NCBI GenBank assembly: GCA_035293805.1
Contig: DATGMD010000074.1
Span: 1-51,667 of the forward strand
Origin: JAJPHF01 sp035293805
GTDB taxonomy: Bacteria > Chloroflexota > UBA6077 > JAJPHF01
DNA length: 51,667 nt
Direction: 5' to 3'
The translations under genes were made by a program, and so were the position numbers. Positions 6,255 through 14,889 of this stretch are shown piece after piece; the stretch's first letter is position 1, and every line of letters starts with the position of its first letter. The notes below the pieces were generated by a model. It was given only the letters and a program-made list of their open reading frames with translations, searched no databases and was not told the DNA's origin.

Positions 6255-8542
6255 TTCTCGCGCAGCGCCCAGAACACCTTCTCGGCCGTGATCGGCAGCG
6301 TCTTGATCCGCACGCCGCACGCCTCGAACACCGCGTTGCCGATCACCGCCGCGAACGGGTCCATCGCCAGCTCGCCCAGCCCCTTGGCGCCGAACGGGCC
6401 GGTCGGCTCGTACGAGTCGGCGAACTCCGACTTCAGCGGCGGCATATCGGCCACCGTCGGCAGCCGGTAGTCCGAGAAGTTCGGGTTCATCGGCCGCCCG
6501 TTGTCCATCACCAGGCCCTCGGTCAGCGCGTAGCCCAAGCCTTGCGCGATCGAGCCCTCCACCTGGCCCTCGGCCCCGATCGGGAAGATCACCGTGCCGC
6601 AGTCCGACGCCGAACAATATTGCAGCACCTTCACCTGGCCCGTGTCCGGATCGACCTCCACCTCGGCGGCCTGCACGGCGAAGTTGTACGCGCCCGACTC
6701 GTTGCCGTACCGCAGCGCGTCTTGCAGCACCGAGTCCGGGTCGAAGCTCCCGGCGGCCACCAGCGGCGCTCCGCCGCGGCGGAACAGCCGCGCGTGCGCC
6801 ACCTCGCGCACGGTTGTCGTGCGGGCGCGCTCCGGCGAGCCCTTCACCGAGATCGTGCCGCGCCGAATCTCCAGGTCCTCCGGCGCGGCCTCCAGCATCT
6901 CCGCCGCGATCTCGAGGATCTGCCGCTTCATGTTGGCCGCCGCATCTCGCACCGCGTTGCCCGCGATGTACGTCAGCCGGCTGGCGTAGGCGCCGTGGCA
7001 GTAGGTGCTGAGGTCGGTGTCGGCCTTGGACATCTCCACGTCCTCGAACGGCACCCCTAGCTCCTCGGCGGCGATCTGCGCCAGCGCGGTCGTCGGCCCC
7101 TGGCCGATCTCCCCCTCGCCGCACCAGATCATCGCCTTGCCGTCCTCGTTGACCTTGATGACGGCCGAGCCGCCGTCGTAGTCGCCGAAGTGGCGCTTGC
7201 CGCTCACGTGCACCGTCGCCCCTACGGCCAGGCCGCGGTTGGGCGGCAGGTTCGCTCGCCGCTTCTTCCAGTCCATCAGCCGCTCGACGCGGTCCACGCA
7301 CTGCTTCAGCTCGCAGGAGATGACGCGGTTGCCGTGCGGCGACACGTAGCCGGGCTCGGCGGCATTCTTGCGGATGATCTCGATCGGGTCGATGCCCAGC
7401 TTGTGCGCCGCCATGTCCAGCACCTGCTCGACGGCCCACTCGGCCGAGGGGTTGCCGAAGCCGCGGAAGGCGCCCGTCGGAATCTTGTTCGTGTACACCA
7501 GGCGCGCGCGCGTCTTCACCGTCGTGTACTTGTACAGCGTGTCGTGCCGCAGCGCCGCCACGCCCGTGATCGCCGGTGCCTTGCCGCAGTACGCGCCGTT
7601 GTCGGCGACGATGTCCAGCTGCTTGGCGACGATGGTGCCGTCCTGGCGGAAACCCATCTTGCACCAGATCTTCATCGGCACGCGCGGCCGCGAGCCGGCC
7701 AGGAAGTCCTCCTCGCGCGTGTTGATGAGCTTGACCGGCCGCCCGGCCTTGATCGCCAGCAGCGCGCAGACCATCGCGTTGTTGTCGTCGCACGACTTGC
7801 CGCCGAAGCCGCCGCCCACCCACGGCTGGATGATGCGGATGTCGCCCTCGCGCATGTTCAGCGCCCAGGCCATGCGGTGGCGGGCCATGAACAGCGTCTG
7901 CGTCGGCATCCAGACCGTCAGCTTGCCCGACGGGTTGTACTCCGCCACGCTGCCGATCGGCTCGATCGCCGCGTGCCACTGCGGCGTGCTCTTGAACGTA
8001 TCCTCGACCACCACGTCGGAGCGCGCGAACGCCTCCGCCACGTCGCCCCGCTCCACGTCGATCAGCAGCGCGACGTTGCCCGGCTTGTCGGCGTGGATCA
8101 GCACCGCGTCGTCGGCCAGCGCGTCGTCCGGGTCGAAGTAGGCCGGCAGCTCCTCGTACTCGACCTCGATCAGCCCCAGCGCCTCCTCGGCGGCCTCGGC
8201 GTCGAGCGCGGCCACCGCGGCCACCTCCTCGCCCACGTACCGCACCTTGTCGATGGCGAGGATCGGCTGGTCCTGCACGAACGCGCCCCAGGTGCGCTTG
8301 GGCGTATCCTCGGCGGTGACTACGGCCCGCACCCCGGGCACCTTCCGCGCGCGGCTCGTGTCGATGCGCACGATGCGGGCGTGGGGCAGCGGGCTGCGCA
8401 GCACGCGACCGGTCAGCATGCCCGGCAGCGCGAGGTCGGCCACGTACTTGCCGACGCCCGTCACCTTCTCGTAGCCGTCAACCCGCTCGACACGCTGGCC
8501 GACGACGTCGAACTCGCGCTTCTCGGGGGCGGTGAGCGTCAT
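6194..8542 (-). CDS. coxL: Molybdenum hydroxylase catalytic (large) subunit, xanthine dehydrogenase family
   Basis: A 782-residue molybdopterin-cytosine-dinucleotide subunit. The N-terminal a/b hammerhead covers about residues 20-130. Cofactor motifs are QPWVGGGFGGK (about 239-249), PTGAFRGFG (355-363) and GEGEIGQG, and the catalytic glutamate is Glu724 in GAKGLGE. The form I CO dehydrogenase active-site loop AYxCSFR is absent, so this is not a true CO oxidiser; GAFRGFG points to the xanthine/hydroxybenzoyl-CoA/nicotinate hydroxylase branch. The final residues (RSANSGQPSADEHGPAES) come from a heptad repeat. The ATG at 8542 overlaps the coxS stop (ATGA), indicating coupling. Confidence 0.9.
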   Translation of the reverse strand: MTLTAPEKREFDVVGQRVERVDGYEKVTGVGKYVADLALPGMLTGRVLRSPLPHARIVRIDTSRARKVPGVRAVVTAEDTPKRTWGAFVQDQPILAIDKVRYVGEEVAAVAALDAEAAEEALGLIEVEYEELPAYFDPDDALADDAVLIHADKPGNVALLIDVERGDVAEAFARSDVVVEDTFKSTPQWHAAIEPIGSVAEYNPSGKLTVWMPTQTLFMARHRMAWALNMREGDIRIIQPWVGGGFGGKSCDDNNAMVCALLAIKAGRPVKLINTREEDFLAGSRPRVPMKIWCKMGFRQDGTIVAKQLDIVADNGAYCGKAPAITGVAALRHDTLYKYTTVKTRARLVYTNKIPTGAFRGFGNPSAEWAVEQVLDMAAHKLGIDPIEIIRKNAAEPGYVSPHGNRVISCELKQCVDRVERLMDWKKRRANLPPNRGLAVGATVHVSGKRHFGDYDGGSAVIKVNEDGKAMIWCGEGEIGQGPTTALAQIAAEELGVPFEDVEMSKADTDLSTYCHGAYASRLTYIAGNAVRDAAANMKRQILEIAAEMLEAAPEDLEIRRGTISVKGSPERARTTTVREVAHARLFRRGGAPLVAAGSFDPDSVLQDALRYGNESGAYNFAVQAAEVEVDPDTGQVKVLQYCSASDCGTVIFPIGAEGQVEGSIAQGLGYALTEGLVMDNGRPMNPNFSDYRLPTVADMPPLKSEFADSYEPTGPFGAKGLGELAMDPFAAVIGNAVFEACGVRIKTLPITAEKVFWALREKERSANSGQPSADEHGPAES

Positions 8543-9012
8543 ACTGTCGCCTCCTGCCCGACGCACGCCATGATCGAGTCCATGATCTTGTAGTAGCCGG
8601 TGCAGCGGCAGAGGTTCCCGGTCATCCACTCGACCACTTCCGCGCGGCTGGGGTTCGGGTTGTGGTCGAGCAGCGCCTTCGCGGCCATGATCTGACCCGG
8701 CGTACAGATGCCGCACTGGAAGCCGCCGTGCTCGATGAACGCCCGCTGCAAGGGGTGGAGCCGCTCGCCGAGCGCCAGGCCCTCGATGGTCGTCACGTCG
8801 CGGCCCTGGGCGTTTACGGCCAGGGCCAGGCAGGCGCTAATCATCTCGCCGTCCAGCAGCACCGTGCAGGCGCCGCACACGCCGATGCTGCAGCCCTCCT
8901 TGGTGCCCGTGAGCCCCAGGTCCTCGCGCAGGACGTCGATCAGGCGCCGGTTCGGCTCGACGTCGAGGCGGTAGGCGTCCCCATTGACCGTAAACTCGAC
9001 GGTGCGCTTCAT
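8539..9012 (-). CDS. coxS: Molybdenum hydroxylase [2Fe-2S] (small) subunit
   Basis: A 157-residue iron-sulfur subunit. The plant-ferredoxin-type cluster ligands are Cys41, Cys46, Cys49 and Cys61 (CSIGVCGAC...C). The second, all-helical domain binds its cluster through Cys100, Cys103, Cys135 and Cys137 (CGIC and CRC). The ATG at 9012 is preferred to one 21 bases further upstream because GAGGGGGG lies directly before it. It is the first gene of the coxS-coxL-coxM-ubiD-coxG-like operon, and its stop overlaps coxL by four bases. Electrons pass from the Mo site through this subunit to FAD. Confidence 0.95.
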   Translation of the reverse strand: MKRTVEFTVNGDAYRLDVEPNRRLIDVLREDLGLTGTKEGCSIGVCGACTVLLDGEMISACLALAVNAQGRDVTTIEGLALGERLHPLQRAFIEHGGFQCGICTPGQIMAAKALLDHNPNPSRAEVVEWMTGNLCRCTGYYKIMDSIMACVGQEATV

Positions 9013-9139
9013 CGACCCCCCTCGCCGCTGCACAGGAAGTTAGCGCGCGCCAGCCCCGGTCGCTACGTGAATGCGGTCGGAGACGGAGCCATCCCGGCGC
9101 GCCGCTCCAGCGCCAGCGCTCAGCGGCCAGCCCCGTGCG

Positions 9140-9145
9140 ATTATA
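9140..9145 (-). promoter_or_regulatory. Candidate -10 box for the cox-ubiD operon
   Basis: A perfect TATAAT on the minus strand in GTGCGGTATAATCGC, about 130 bases before the coxS start. No convincing -35 was found. Confidence 0.5.
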
Positions 9146-9200
9146 CCGCACTCGTCAGAACCGCCCCGTCCTCTCCGAGCGCCGGGGCTCTGCCGCTCGG

Positions 9201-10220
9201 CTACTGAATGACCTCGGTCGCCTGGAGCAGCACGTGTTGCGGCATGGTGAGGCCCAGGGCCCGAGCGGCCCTGAGGTTGAGTACAAAATCGAACTCGCGG
9301 GGCTCCTCAATAGGCAAGTCCGCCGGGCTTGCACCTTGGAGGATCTTCTGCACGTGGGTGGCCGCCTGCCGATAGAGGGTCGTGAGGCGCGGACCGTACG
9401 CCATCAGGCCCCCAGCCTCCGCGAACTCGCTCAGGCCGTACATCGCCGGCAGTTGCCTTTCGGCCGCGAGGTCCACGATCCGCTGGCGGTTATCCAGGCT
9501 GAAGGCATGCGCGAAGGTAATCAGGCCGTCGGCCTGTTCCCGCGCCATGGCCGCGAAGGCCTCCCGCAGCTCGTCGGGCTCACGTACCTGGACCGATCGT
9601 ACCTCGACGCCTAGTTGCTGCGCGGCGCTCTGCGTCTCTGCCAGCTCGGGTACGGAGGCTAATTCCGTGGGGTTCGACAAGGTGACGACGCGTGAGAGCC
9701 CGGATACCACCTCCTTGAGCAGCTGGAGCCGCTTGCCCGCCAGGTCAGTGGCCATATAGGTCAAGCCCGTAACGTTTCCCCCAGGGCGGGCGTAGCTGGC
9801 CACAAGCCCCAATCGCACCAGGTCCCCGCTGAACAGGACGACGACGGGGATGGTCGTCGTGCGGGACATGGTCGCGAGGAGAGCACTTCCCGATCCCACC
9901 ACGATTATTTGGACGGGCAACTGGACTAATTCGGCCACGAGCGCCGGCAGCTGCTCCCGCTCTCCGTAGCGCCACTCGACGAGGAGATTCTGCCCGTCAG
10001 TGTAGCCCAGATCGCGCAAGCCGCTCCGGAAGGCTTCCACGCGCCGTGCGTTCACAGGATCCGTGGCGGAGCCAGCCGACAAATAGCCAATGCGGGGCGT
10101 ACCCGGTTGCGCCTGCCAGGGTAGGCGTCCACACCCCGCCAATAGCTCCAGCCCGGCCACACTCGCGGCTTGCATAAATCGGCGGCGGCTGACCTGGTGT
10201 CCACAAGATTCCGCGGCCAT
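9201..10220 (-). CDS. ABC substrate-binding protein, COG2984/PF04392 type
   Basis: A 339-residue binding protein of the TrpX/YtrF-like family (periplasmic-binding fold, often amino acid or unknown ligands). The N-terminus has a twin-arginine stretch SRRRF followed by a lipobox LLAGC, so it is likely a Tat-exported lipoprotein. Conserved family segments include RIGYLSAGSATDP, GLRDLGYTDGQNL, VEWRYGE and the later VVVLFSGDLVRLGLVAS and RPGGNVTGL. The start is the ATG at 10220 with AGGAGAAAGG immediately upstream. No permease or ATPase partner is next to it, so it is an orphan here, like the lipoprotein at 179. These stand-alone genes are often multicopy in Chloroflexota and Proteobacteria. Confidence 0.85.
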   Translation of the reverse strand: MAAESCGHQVSRRRFMQAASVAGLELLAGCGRLPWQAQPGTPRIGYLSAGSATDPVNARRVEAFRSGLRDLGYTDGQNLLVEWRYGEREQLPALVAELVQLPVQIIVVGSGSALLATMSRTTTIPVVVLFSGDLVRLGLVASYARPGGNVTGLTYMATDLAGKRLQLLKEVVSGLSRVVTLSNPTELASVPELAETQSAAQQLGVEVRSVQVREPDELREAFAAMAREQADGLITFAHAFSLDNRQRIVDLAAERQLPAMYGLSEFAEAGGLMAYGPRLTTLYRQAATHVQKILQGASPADLPIEEPREFDFVLNLRAARALGLTMPQHVLLQATEVIQ

Positions 10221-10252
10221 CCTTTCTCCTCAATCGGGTGATGCCGGACGCC

Positions 10253-10258
10253 AGTATA
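10253..10258 (-). promoter_or_regulatory. Candidate -10 box for the 10220 lipoprotein gene
   Basis: TATACT on the minus strand, 33 bases before the start codon. A GTGACA-like -35 lies 21 bases upstream, longer than ideal. Confidence 0.35.
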
Positions 10259-10401
10259 CGCCATCGGATTTCGGTCCGCTGTCACCCGCATGGCAGTTGG
10301 CTGCTCGTTCCCTGGCAAAGCTCGGGCCAACCAAACTCTACTGCCGCTGCAACTGGACGCCGGTGGAAGGGACTATCTGGCGACGCGTGTGTGAGGTTAG
10401 A

Positions 10402-10773
10402 TCACTCCCCCGCGTAGCGCGCGAGCAGCCCCGGCAGGTCGAAGGCGAGCTTGGAGTTGGCGACGACCGCGTCGGCGCCCGCCGCCTGCGCGGCCGCGCG
10501 CGCCGCCTCGTCGAGGTGCGGGCCGAAGGCGACGACGGGCACGGCGCGCGTCGTCGCATCGTCTTTCAGCGCACGAATGGTCGTTGGCACGTCGGTCCCG
10601 CGCGCCGCGAGGTCGAGGAGCATCAGACGGGGACGATCCGTGCGGGCGCGCTCCAGCAGCGCGGCCGCGTTCGGCGCAAAGCCGGGCAAGTAGCCGAGGC
10701 GCTCCAGCACCTGCTCGATCTGCGTCGCGAACATCAGGTCGGGCACCAGCGCCAGCACCAGTCTTTCGGCCAC
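10402..10773 (-). CDS. Receiver-like domain protein, degenerate
   Basis: A 123-residue single-domain protein with the rhythm of a CheY-type receiver: LVLALVPDLMFATQIEQVLE, then RPRLMLLDLAARG, VPVVAFGPH and ADAVVANSK. The phosphoacceptor position may be the Asp in LLDLA. The acidic pair of the first strand is replaced, the usual Thr/Ser is Ala (VVAFG), and the KP motif is not clear. It is therefore probably a pseudo-receiver that binds a partner without normal phosphotransfer. The GTG at 10773 follows GGGGGAG. No kinase or output domain is adjacent. It is divergent from the small gene at 10902. Confidence 0.65.
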   Translation of the reverse strand: MAERLVLALVPDLMFATQIEQVLERLGYLPGFAPNAAALLERARTDRPRLMLLDLAARGTDVPTTIRALKDDATTRAVPVVAFGPHLDEAARAAAQAAGADAVVANSKLAFDLPGLLARYAGE

Positions 10774-10812
10774 GGCTCCCCCGGTCCGGGCCTGTCGTCA
10801 CCCGGACGCGCG

Positions 10813-10818
10813 ATTATA
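10813..10818 (-). promoter_or_regulatory. Candidate -10 box for the receiver-like gene
   Basis: Perfect TATAAT in GGGGCTATAATCGC on the minus strand, 40 bases before the GTG start. The same GGCTATAAT string occurs before the genes at 38139 and 41710. Confidence 0.5.
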
Positions 10819-10878
10819 GCCCCACCGCGGCGGCCGGGCGCTCGCGCCGACTGGTGCCGCGTCGAGTCCGATGCCACG

Positions 10879-10884
10879 TATACT
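10879..10884 (+). promoter_or_regulatory. Candidate -10 box for the small gene at 10902
   Basis: TATACT only 18 bases before the ATG, so the transcript would begin almost at the ribosome binding site. Weak -35. Confidence 0.3.
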
Positions 10885-10901
10885 CCCTTACGGGAGGGCC
10901 T

Positions 10902-11222
10902 ATGCAGCAGCGTTCGCCGACCGCGGTGTGGCTGGGCCGGCTCGCGCCCGGCGCCGAGGCGGAGCAGGCGACGTTTCTCGCCATGCTGCGTGACTCCGCG
11001 ACGCGGCGGCGCCTGCGCGAGAACTACCACCTGACCGGCTACCGGCTGGAGGCGGACGGCGACCGGCTACGGGTCACCTTCAGCGGCGAGACGCCGGCCG
11101 CGCTGGCGAACTTCCTGAAGGCGCATCGCCTGTGGCCCAGCTTCTGGCGCTACGAGGGCCGCGGCGAGGTCGAGCCGCCCGGCCACGGCGGCCGTACCGT
11201 CCTCTTCGATCTCGATGCGTAG
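10902..11222 (+). CDS. Small conserved-looking protein of unknown function
   Basis: A 106-residue soluble protein beginning MQQRSPTAVWLGRLAPGAEA. It has a helical first half (FLAMLRDSATRRRLRENYHL), a short beta-like middle (YRLEADGDRLRVTFSGETP) and a C-terminal half rich in aromatic residues (HRLWPSFWRYEGRGEVEPPG). I do not recognise the family. CGGGAGGG lies 4 bases before the ATG at 10902, and codon bias matches its neighbours, so it is very likely translated. It converges on phoU, with a strong bidirectional hairpin between. Confidence 0.7.
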   Translation: MQQRSPTAVWLGRLAPGAEAEQATFLAMLRDSATRRRLRENYHLTGYRLEADGDRLRVTFSGETPAALANFLKAHRLWPSFWRYEGRGEVEPPGHGGRTVLFDLDA

Positions 11223-11243
11223 CCGCCGCTATGCTGGTCTCTG

Positions 11244-11288
11244 AGCCGGGGGTGTAGGTGGGGCGCAGCCCCATCCACACCCCCGGCT
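11244..11288. terminator. Bidirectional terminator hairpin
   Basis: A 21-bp stem (11244-11264 with 11268-11288), one mismatch and one G-T pair, 3-base loop. It begins AGCCGGGGGTGT and ends ACACCCCCGGCT. It sits between the convergent gene ending at 11222 and phoU ending at 11300, and closes the phosphate operon. Confidence 0.8.
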
Positions 11289-11299
11289 TGATCCAATGC

Positions 11300-11965
11300 T
11301 TAGTAGGTCGAGACGTTGATCTCGACTAGCTCTCCGGTCGCCTTGTAGATGATGCGCTCGCAGACGTTGGTCACGCGGTCGGCGATACGCTCCAGATTGT
11401 GGCTGACCCACATCAGCCAGGTTGCCCGGTCCACGTCGCGGGGATTCTCGATCATCTGCCGAATGAGCTCGTGGTACACACCGTCGTACAGGGCGTCGAC
11501 GGCGTCGTCCTCGTCGGCGATGGCCCGCGCCGCATCGGTGTCCAGCACGACCAGGGCGTCGAGGCTGCGGCGCAGCATGGCGCGCCCGCGCTCGGCCATG
11601 CGCGGGATGTCGGGCAGCGACGCCAGCAGCGGGGGCTCCTGGTGCATCAGCGTGATCTTGGCGATGCCCACCGCGTAGTCCCCAATGCGCTCCAGGTCCA
11701 CCACGATGCTGAGCATGGCCACGATCGAGCGAAGGTCGGACGCCATCGGCTGCTGCGTGGCGATGAGATGAATGCCCTGCTCCTCGATCTGAAACCGCTT
11801 GCGGTTGACAATCTGGTCGTCGCGGACGACGCTTCGGGCCAGGTCGAAGTCGTGGCGAACGAGGCTCTCCATCGCCCGGCCCACCGCCTTGTCGACCATG
11901 CTGCCCAGCAACAGCACCTGGTCTTGCAGGTTCTGAAGCTCTAGATGATACCCTTGGCGTGGCAC
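11300..11965 (-). CDS. phoU: Phosphate transport/signalling regulator PhoU
   Basis: A 221-residue all-helical protein made of two PhoU repeats. The metal-binding motifs are DLERIGDYA in the first repeat and NLERIADRVTN in the second. PhoU links the state of the Pst transporter to PhoR, keeping the kinase from activating PhoB when phosphate is plentiful. The start is the GTG at 11965, with AGGAG 8 bases upstream. It is the last gene of the pst operon, 93 bases after pstB. Confidence 0.95.
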   Translation of the reverse strand: MPRQGYHLELQNLQDQVLLLGSMVDKAVGRAMESLVRHDFDLARSVVRDDQIVNRKRFQIEEQGIHLIATQQPMASDLRSIVAMLSIVVDLERIGDYAVGIAKITLMHQEPPLLASLPDIPRMAERGRAMLRRSLDALVVLDTDAARAIADEDDAVDALYDGVYHELIRQMIENPRDVDRATWLMWVSHNLERIADRVTNVCERIIYKATGELVEINVSTY

Positions 11966-12058
11966 GATAGCGCTCCTGTCCCAACCACGGGTCGCCGAGC
12001 GCGTCGGCTTCCGGGCCGCCCGCCGCAGCCGCCGCGCGGCCGGCGCCGTCGGCGCCTC

Positions 12059-12877
12059 TCAGCCGAAGCGGCCAGTGATGTAATCCTCGGTCCGTCGGTC
12101 CCGCGGAGCTGTGAACAGGCTGTCCGTACGGCCATACTCGATCAGCTCCCCAACGCGGTCCTCGCCGGCCAGGAAGAACGCCGTGTAGTCCGACACCCGC
12201 GATGCCTGTTGCATGTTATGGGTCACGATGACGATCGTGTAGCGGTCCTTCAGCGCCTCCATTAGCTCTTCGATCTTGTACGTCGCCACCGGGTCGAGCG
12301 CCGAGCACGGCTCGTCCATCAGGAGCACTTCCGGCTCCACCGCCAGCGCCCGCGCGAGACAGAGCCGCTGCTGCTGTCCGCCGGACAGCGAGGCGCCCGA
12401 CTGCCGCAGTTTCCCCTTCACCTCGTCCCACAGCCCCACGGCGCGCAGGCTCTCCTCCACCACGGTGTCCAGATCGCGCCCCCGCGCTTCGCCGCTCAGG
12501 CGGAGGCCCGCGACCACGTTGTCGTAGATGGACATCATCGGAAACGGATTGGGCTTCTGGAAGACCATGCCGATGCGGCGCCGCACACGGACCGCGTCGA
12601 CGCCGGGCGCGTACACGTCCGCGTCGTCCAGCAGCACCCGCCCCTCCACACGGGCGCCCCGGACGACCTCGTGCATCCGGTTGAGACAACGCAGCGCCGT
12701 GGACTTCCCACAGCCGGAGGGCCCGATGATGGCCGTCACGCAGTTGGCCGGGACGCGCAAGCTCACGTCGCGGATCGCCTGGTGGGCGCCGTACCAGGCC
12801 GACAGGCGTTCGATGCGCAGCGCCGGCGCCGGCGCGGGGGTCACGCCGGTCTCGTCGGTCTCTGCGGTCGCTTGCAT
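12059..12877 (-). CDS. pstB: Phosphate ABC transporter ATPase PstB
   Basis: A 272-residue ATPase. Walker A is GPSGCGKST, the signature is LSGGQQQRL, Walker B is VLLMDEPCSALDP and the switch histidine is in IVTHNMQQ. The residues are typical of PstB, including the CSALDP string. An N-terminal extension of about 20 Ala/Thr/Pro-rich residues precedes RIERLSAWYG. The ATG at 12877 (GGGAGGGAGAAGG upstream) is preferred to the one 18 bases earlier. It powers phosphate import through PstC/PstA and is 36 bases downstream of pstA. Confidence 0.95.
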   Translation of the reverse strand: MQATAETDETGVTPAPAPALRIERLSAWYGAHQAIRDVSLRVPANCVTAIIGPSGCGKSTALRCLNRMHEVVRGARVEGRVLLDDADVYAPGVDAVRVRRRIGMVFQKPNPFPMMSIYDNVVAGLRLSGEARGRDLDTVVEESLRAVGLWDEVKGKLRQSGASLSGGQQQRLCLARALAVEPEVLLMDEPCSALDPVATYKIEELMEALKDRYTIVIVTHNMQQASRVSDYTAFFLAGEDRVGELIEYGRTDSLFTAPRDRRTEDYITGRFG

Positions 12878-12913
12878 ACCTTCTCCCTCCCGCATGCTGC
12901 CAGGGAGGCGCCG

Positions 12914-13813
12914 TCACCATCGCGCCCGGCCGGTCACCGCGCGGGCGGCGAGGCTGAGGCAGCCGACCACCAGCACGAGAATCAGCGCGCTCCCCCATGC
13001 CTTCGTGTGCCAGTCGTCGTAGGGCGAGACGGCATACGTGTAAATCTGAACCGGCAGCGCCGCCATCGGCCCGAGCAGATTGAAGCTGAAGAACTGGTTG
13101 CCCAGCGCGGTGAGCAGCAGCGGCGCCGTCTCGCCGCCCGCCCGCGCCAGCGACAGCGCCACGCCCGTGATGACGCCCACACGCGCCGTGGGCAGCACGA
13201 CGCCCAGGATCGTGCGCCAGCGGGGCACCCCCAGCGCGAGCGCGCTCTCGCGCAGCGCGTCGGGCACCAGCCGCAGGATCTCCTCCACGCTGCGCGTCAT
13301 TATCGGCACCATGATGATCGCCAGGGCCACAGCGCCGGCCAGGCCCGAGTACTGGCCTACCACGTGGCGGACTAGCAGCGCCCACACGAACACCCCGACG
13401 ACGATGGACGGCAGCCCCGCCAGCAGGTCCACCACCAGCCGCACGAGCCGCGCGAACGCCCCCCGCCCAAACTCCGCGAGGTAGATGGCCGTGCCGATCC
13501 CGAGCGGCACGCTGAGCAGCGCCGCGACGAGCAGCATGATCAGCGTGCCGAGGATGGCCGGCGCCACCCCGCCGCCGACCTCCCCGTAGGGCCGTGGCCG
13601 CTCGGTGAAGAACGGCAGGTTGAGGGCCGGTAGCCCCTGCCACGCGACGTAGCCGAGTATCAGGACGAGCACGAGGCTGCTCAGCGCGGCCGCGGCGGCG
13701 ATCAGGCCCGTGGCCGCCGCGTTGACGATGCGCCGCCGCCGCTCGCCCGGCGCCGCCGCGCTCAGCCGTCGCCGCGCGACAGCCGCGCCCGCGGCGCCCG
13801 CTCCCACCGCCAT
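12914..13813 (-). CDS. pstA: Phosphate ABC transporter permease PstA
   Basis: A 299-residue inner-membrane permease with about six transmembrane helices. The first is AAAALSSLVLVLILGYVAWQ. The ATPase-contact (EAA-like) loop is near EEILRLVPDALRESALALGV. GETAPLLLTALGNQFF and LLGPMAALPVQIY are PstA hallmarks. The ATG at 13813 has AGGAGG 6 bases upstream. It lies 8 bases after pstC and forms the channel with it. Confidence 0.95.
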   Translation of the reverse strand: MAVGAGAAGAAVARRRLSAAAPGERRRRIVNAAATGLIAAAAALSSLVLVLILGYVAWQGLPALNLPFFTERPRPYGEVGGGVAPAILGTLIMLLVAALLSVPLGIGTAIYLAEFGRGAFARLVRLVVDLLAGLPSIVVGVFVWALLVRHVVGQYSGLAGAVALAIIMVPIMTRSVEEILRLVPDALRESALALGVPRWRTILGVVLPTARVGVITGVALSLARAGGETAPLLLTALGNQFFSFNLLGPMAALPVQIYTYAVSPYDDWHTKAWGSALILVLVVGCLSLAARAVTGRARW

Positions 13814-13821
13814 CCTGCCTC

Positions 13822-14880
13822 CTACACTGCCACGTCGACGCCAACGCTCCGCACGAAGCGCCAGACCAGCACGCGCGCCAGCAGGTTCACCAGCGTCGAG
13901 ACGAGCAGCAGCGCCAGCGCGACCTCGACGATCGCGCTAAAGTAGATCTCCTTGTCGGCCTCGGTGAACTGGTTGGCGATCGCGCTGGCCATCGTGTAGC
14001 CGGGCGTGAACAGCGACGCGCTAATCGCGCTCGAGCTGTTCCCCACCACCATCGTCACGGCCATCGTCTCCCCCAGCGCCCGCGCCAGGCCTAGCCCGGC
14101 GGCGCCCGCGATGCCCCCCTGCGCGTAGGGCAGCACCGCGTTCCTGACGACCTCCCACTTGGTCGCCCCCAGCGCGACCATCCCCTCCCGCTGGGTGTCG
14201 GGCACCGCGCGGAACACCTCACGCGTGATCGCCATGACCGTTGGCAGGATCATGACCGCCAGGATCACCCCGCCGACCAGCAGGTCGCGTCCCAGGATCG
14301 GGCCCGCGAACAGCGCGCCCAGTACCGGCACCTGGCCCGCCGAGCGCTGGAGCGCGGGCTCGACCGTGTAGCGCATCGCGGGCGCGAGCACGAAGAACCC
14401 CCACAGCCCGTAGATGATGCTGGGGACGACGGCCAGCAGCTCCACGACGAACGAGACCGGATCGCCCAGCCAGCGCGGCGCGTACTCGGCCACGAACAGC
14501 GCCGCGCCCACGCCTAGCGGCGTGGCGATCAGTAGCGCTACCGCCGACGTCACGAGCGTGCCGTAGATCAGGTGCGCCGCGCCGAAGCGCTCGAAGACGG
14601 GGTCCCAGGTGGTCGTCGTCAAGAACCCGACGCCGAACCGGCCCATCGCCGGCGCGGCGTAAGCAGCCAGCAGCGCCACCAGCGCTGCGAACGTCAGCAC
14701 CGCACCGGCGGCAGTCGCCACCGTGGCCGCGCTGAACCAGCGGTCCGCCGCTCCCCCGCCGCCCCCAGCGAGACGGTCGCCACTGCCAGGCCCCCCTCCC
14801 CCGGCGCGGCTTTCGACGGAGTTGCTGCCCACGGCAGCCAGGTCTTTCGAGTCGGCAAGCCCCGGATCGTTTCGGGTCAT
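13822..14880 (-). CDS. pstC: Phosphate ABC transporter permease PstC
   Basis: A 352-residue permease. A Gly/Ser-rich N-terminal tail of about 45 residues precedes the first membrane helix (AGAVLTFAALVALLAAYA). Characteristic segments are PLGVGAALFVAEYAP, IIYGLWGFFVLAP, and the ATPase-contact loop FRAVPDTQREGMVALGATK. GETMAVTMVVGNS is the PstC signature. It follows pstS by 9 bases and partners PstA. The start ATG at 14880 has only a modest ribosome site (AGGGCG). Confidence 0.95.
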   Translation of the reverse strand: MTRNDPGLADSKDLAAVGSNSVESRAGGGGPGSGDRLAGGGGGAADRWFSAATVATAAGAVLTFAALVALLAAYAAPAMGRFGVGFLTTTTWDPVFERFGAAHLIYGTLVTSAVALLIATPLGVGAALFVAEYAPRWLGDPVSFVVELLAVVPSIIYGLWGFFVLAPAMRYTVEPALQRSAGQVPVLGALFAGPILGRDLLVGGVILAVMILPTVMAITREVFRAVPDTQREGMVALGATKWEVVRNAVLPYAQGGIAGAAGLGLARALGETMAVTMVVGNSSSAISASLFTPGYTMASAIANQFTEADKEIYFSAIVEVALALLLVSTLVNLLARVLVWRFVRSVGVDVAV

Positions 14881-14889
14881 CGGGGCGCC

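Noticed and set aside
6194..8542. Form I carbon monoxide dehydrogenase large subunit
   Set aside because: The diagnostic active-site loop AYxCSFR is absent; GAFRGFG is present instead, pointing to another branch of the family.
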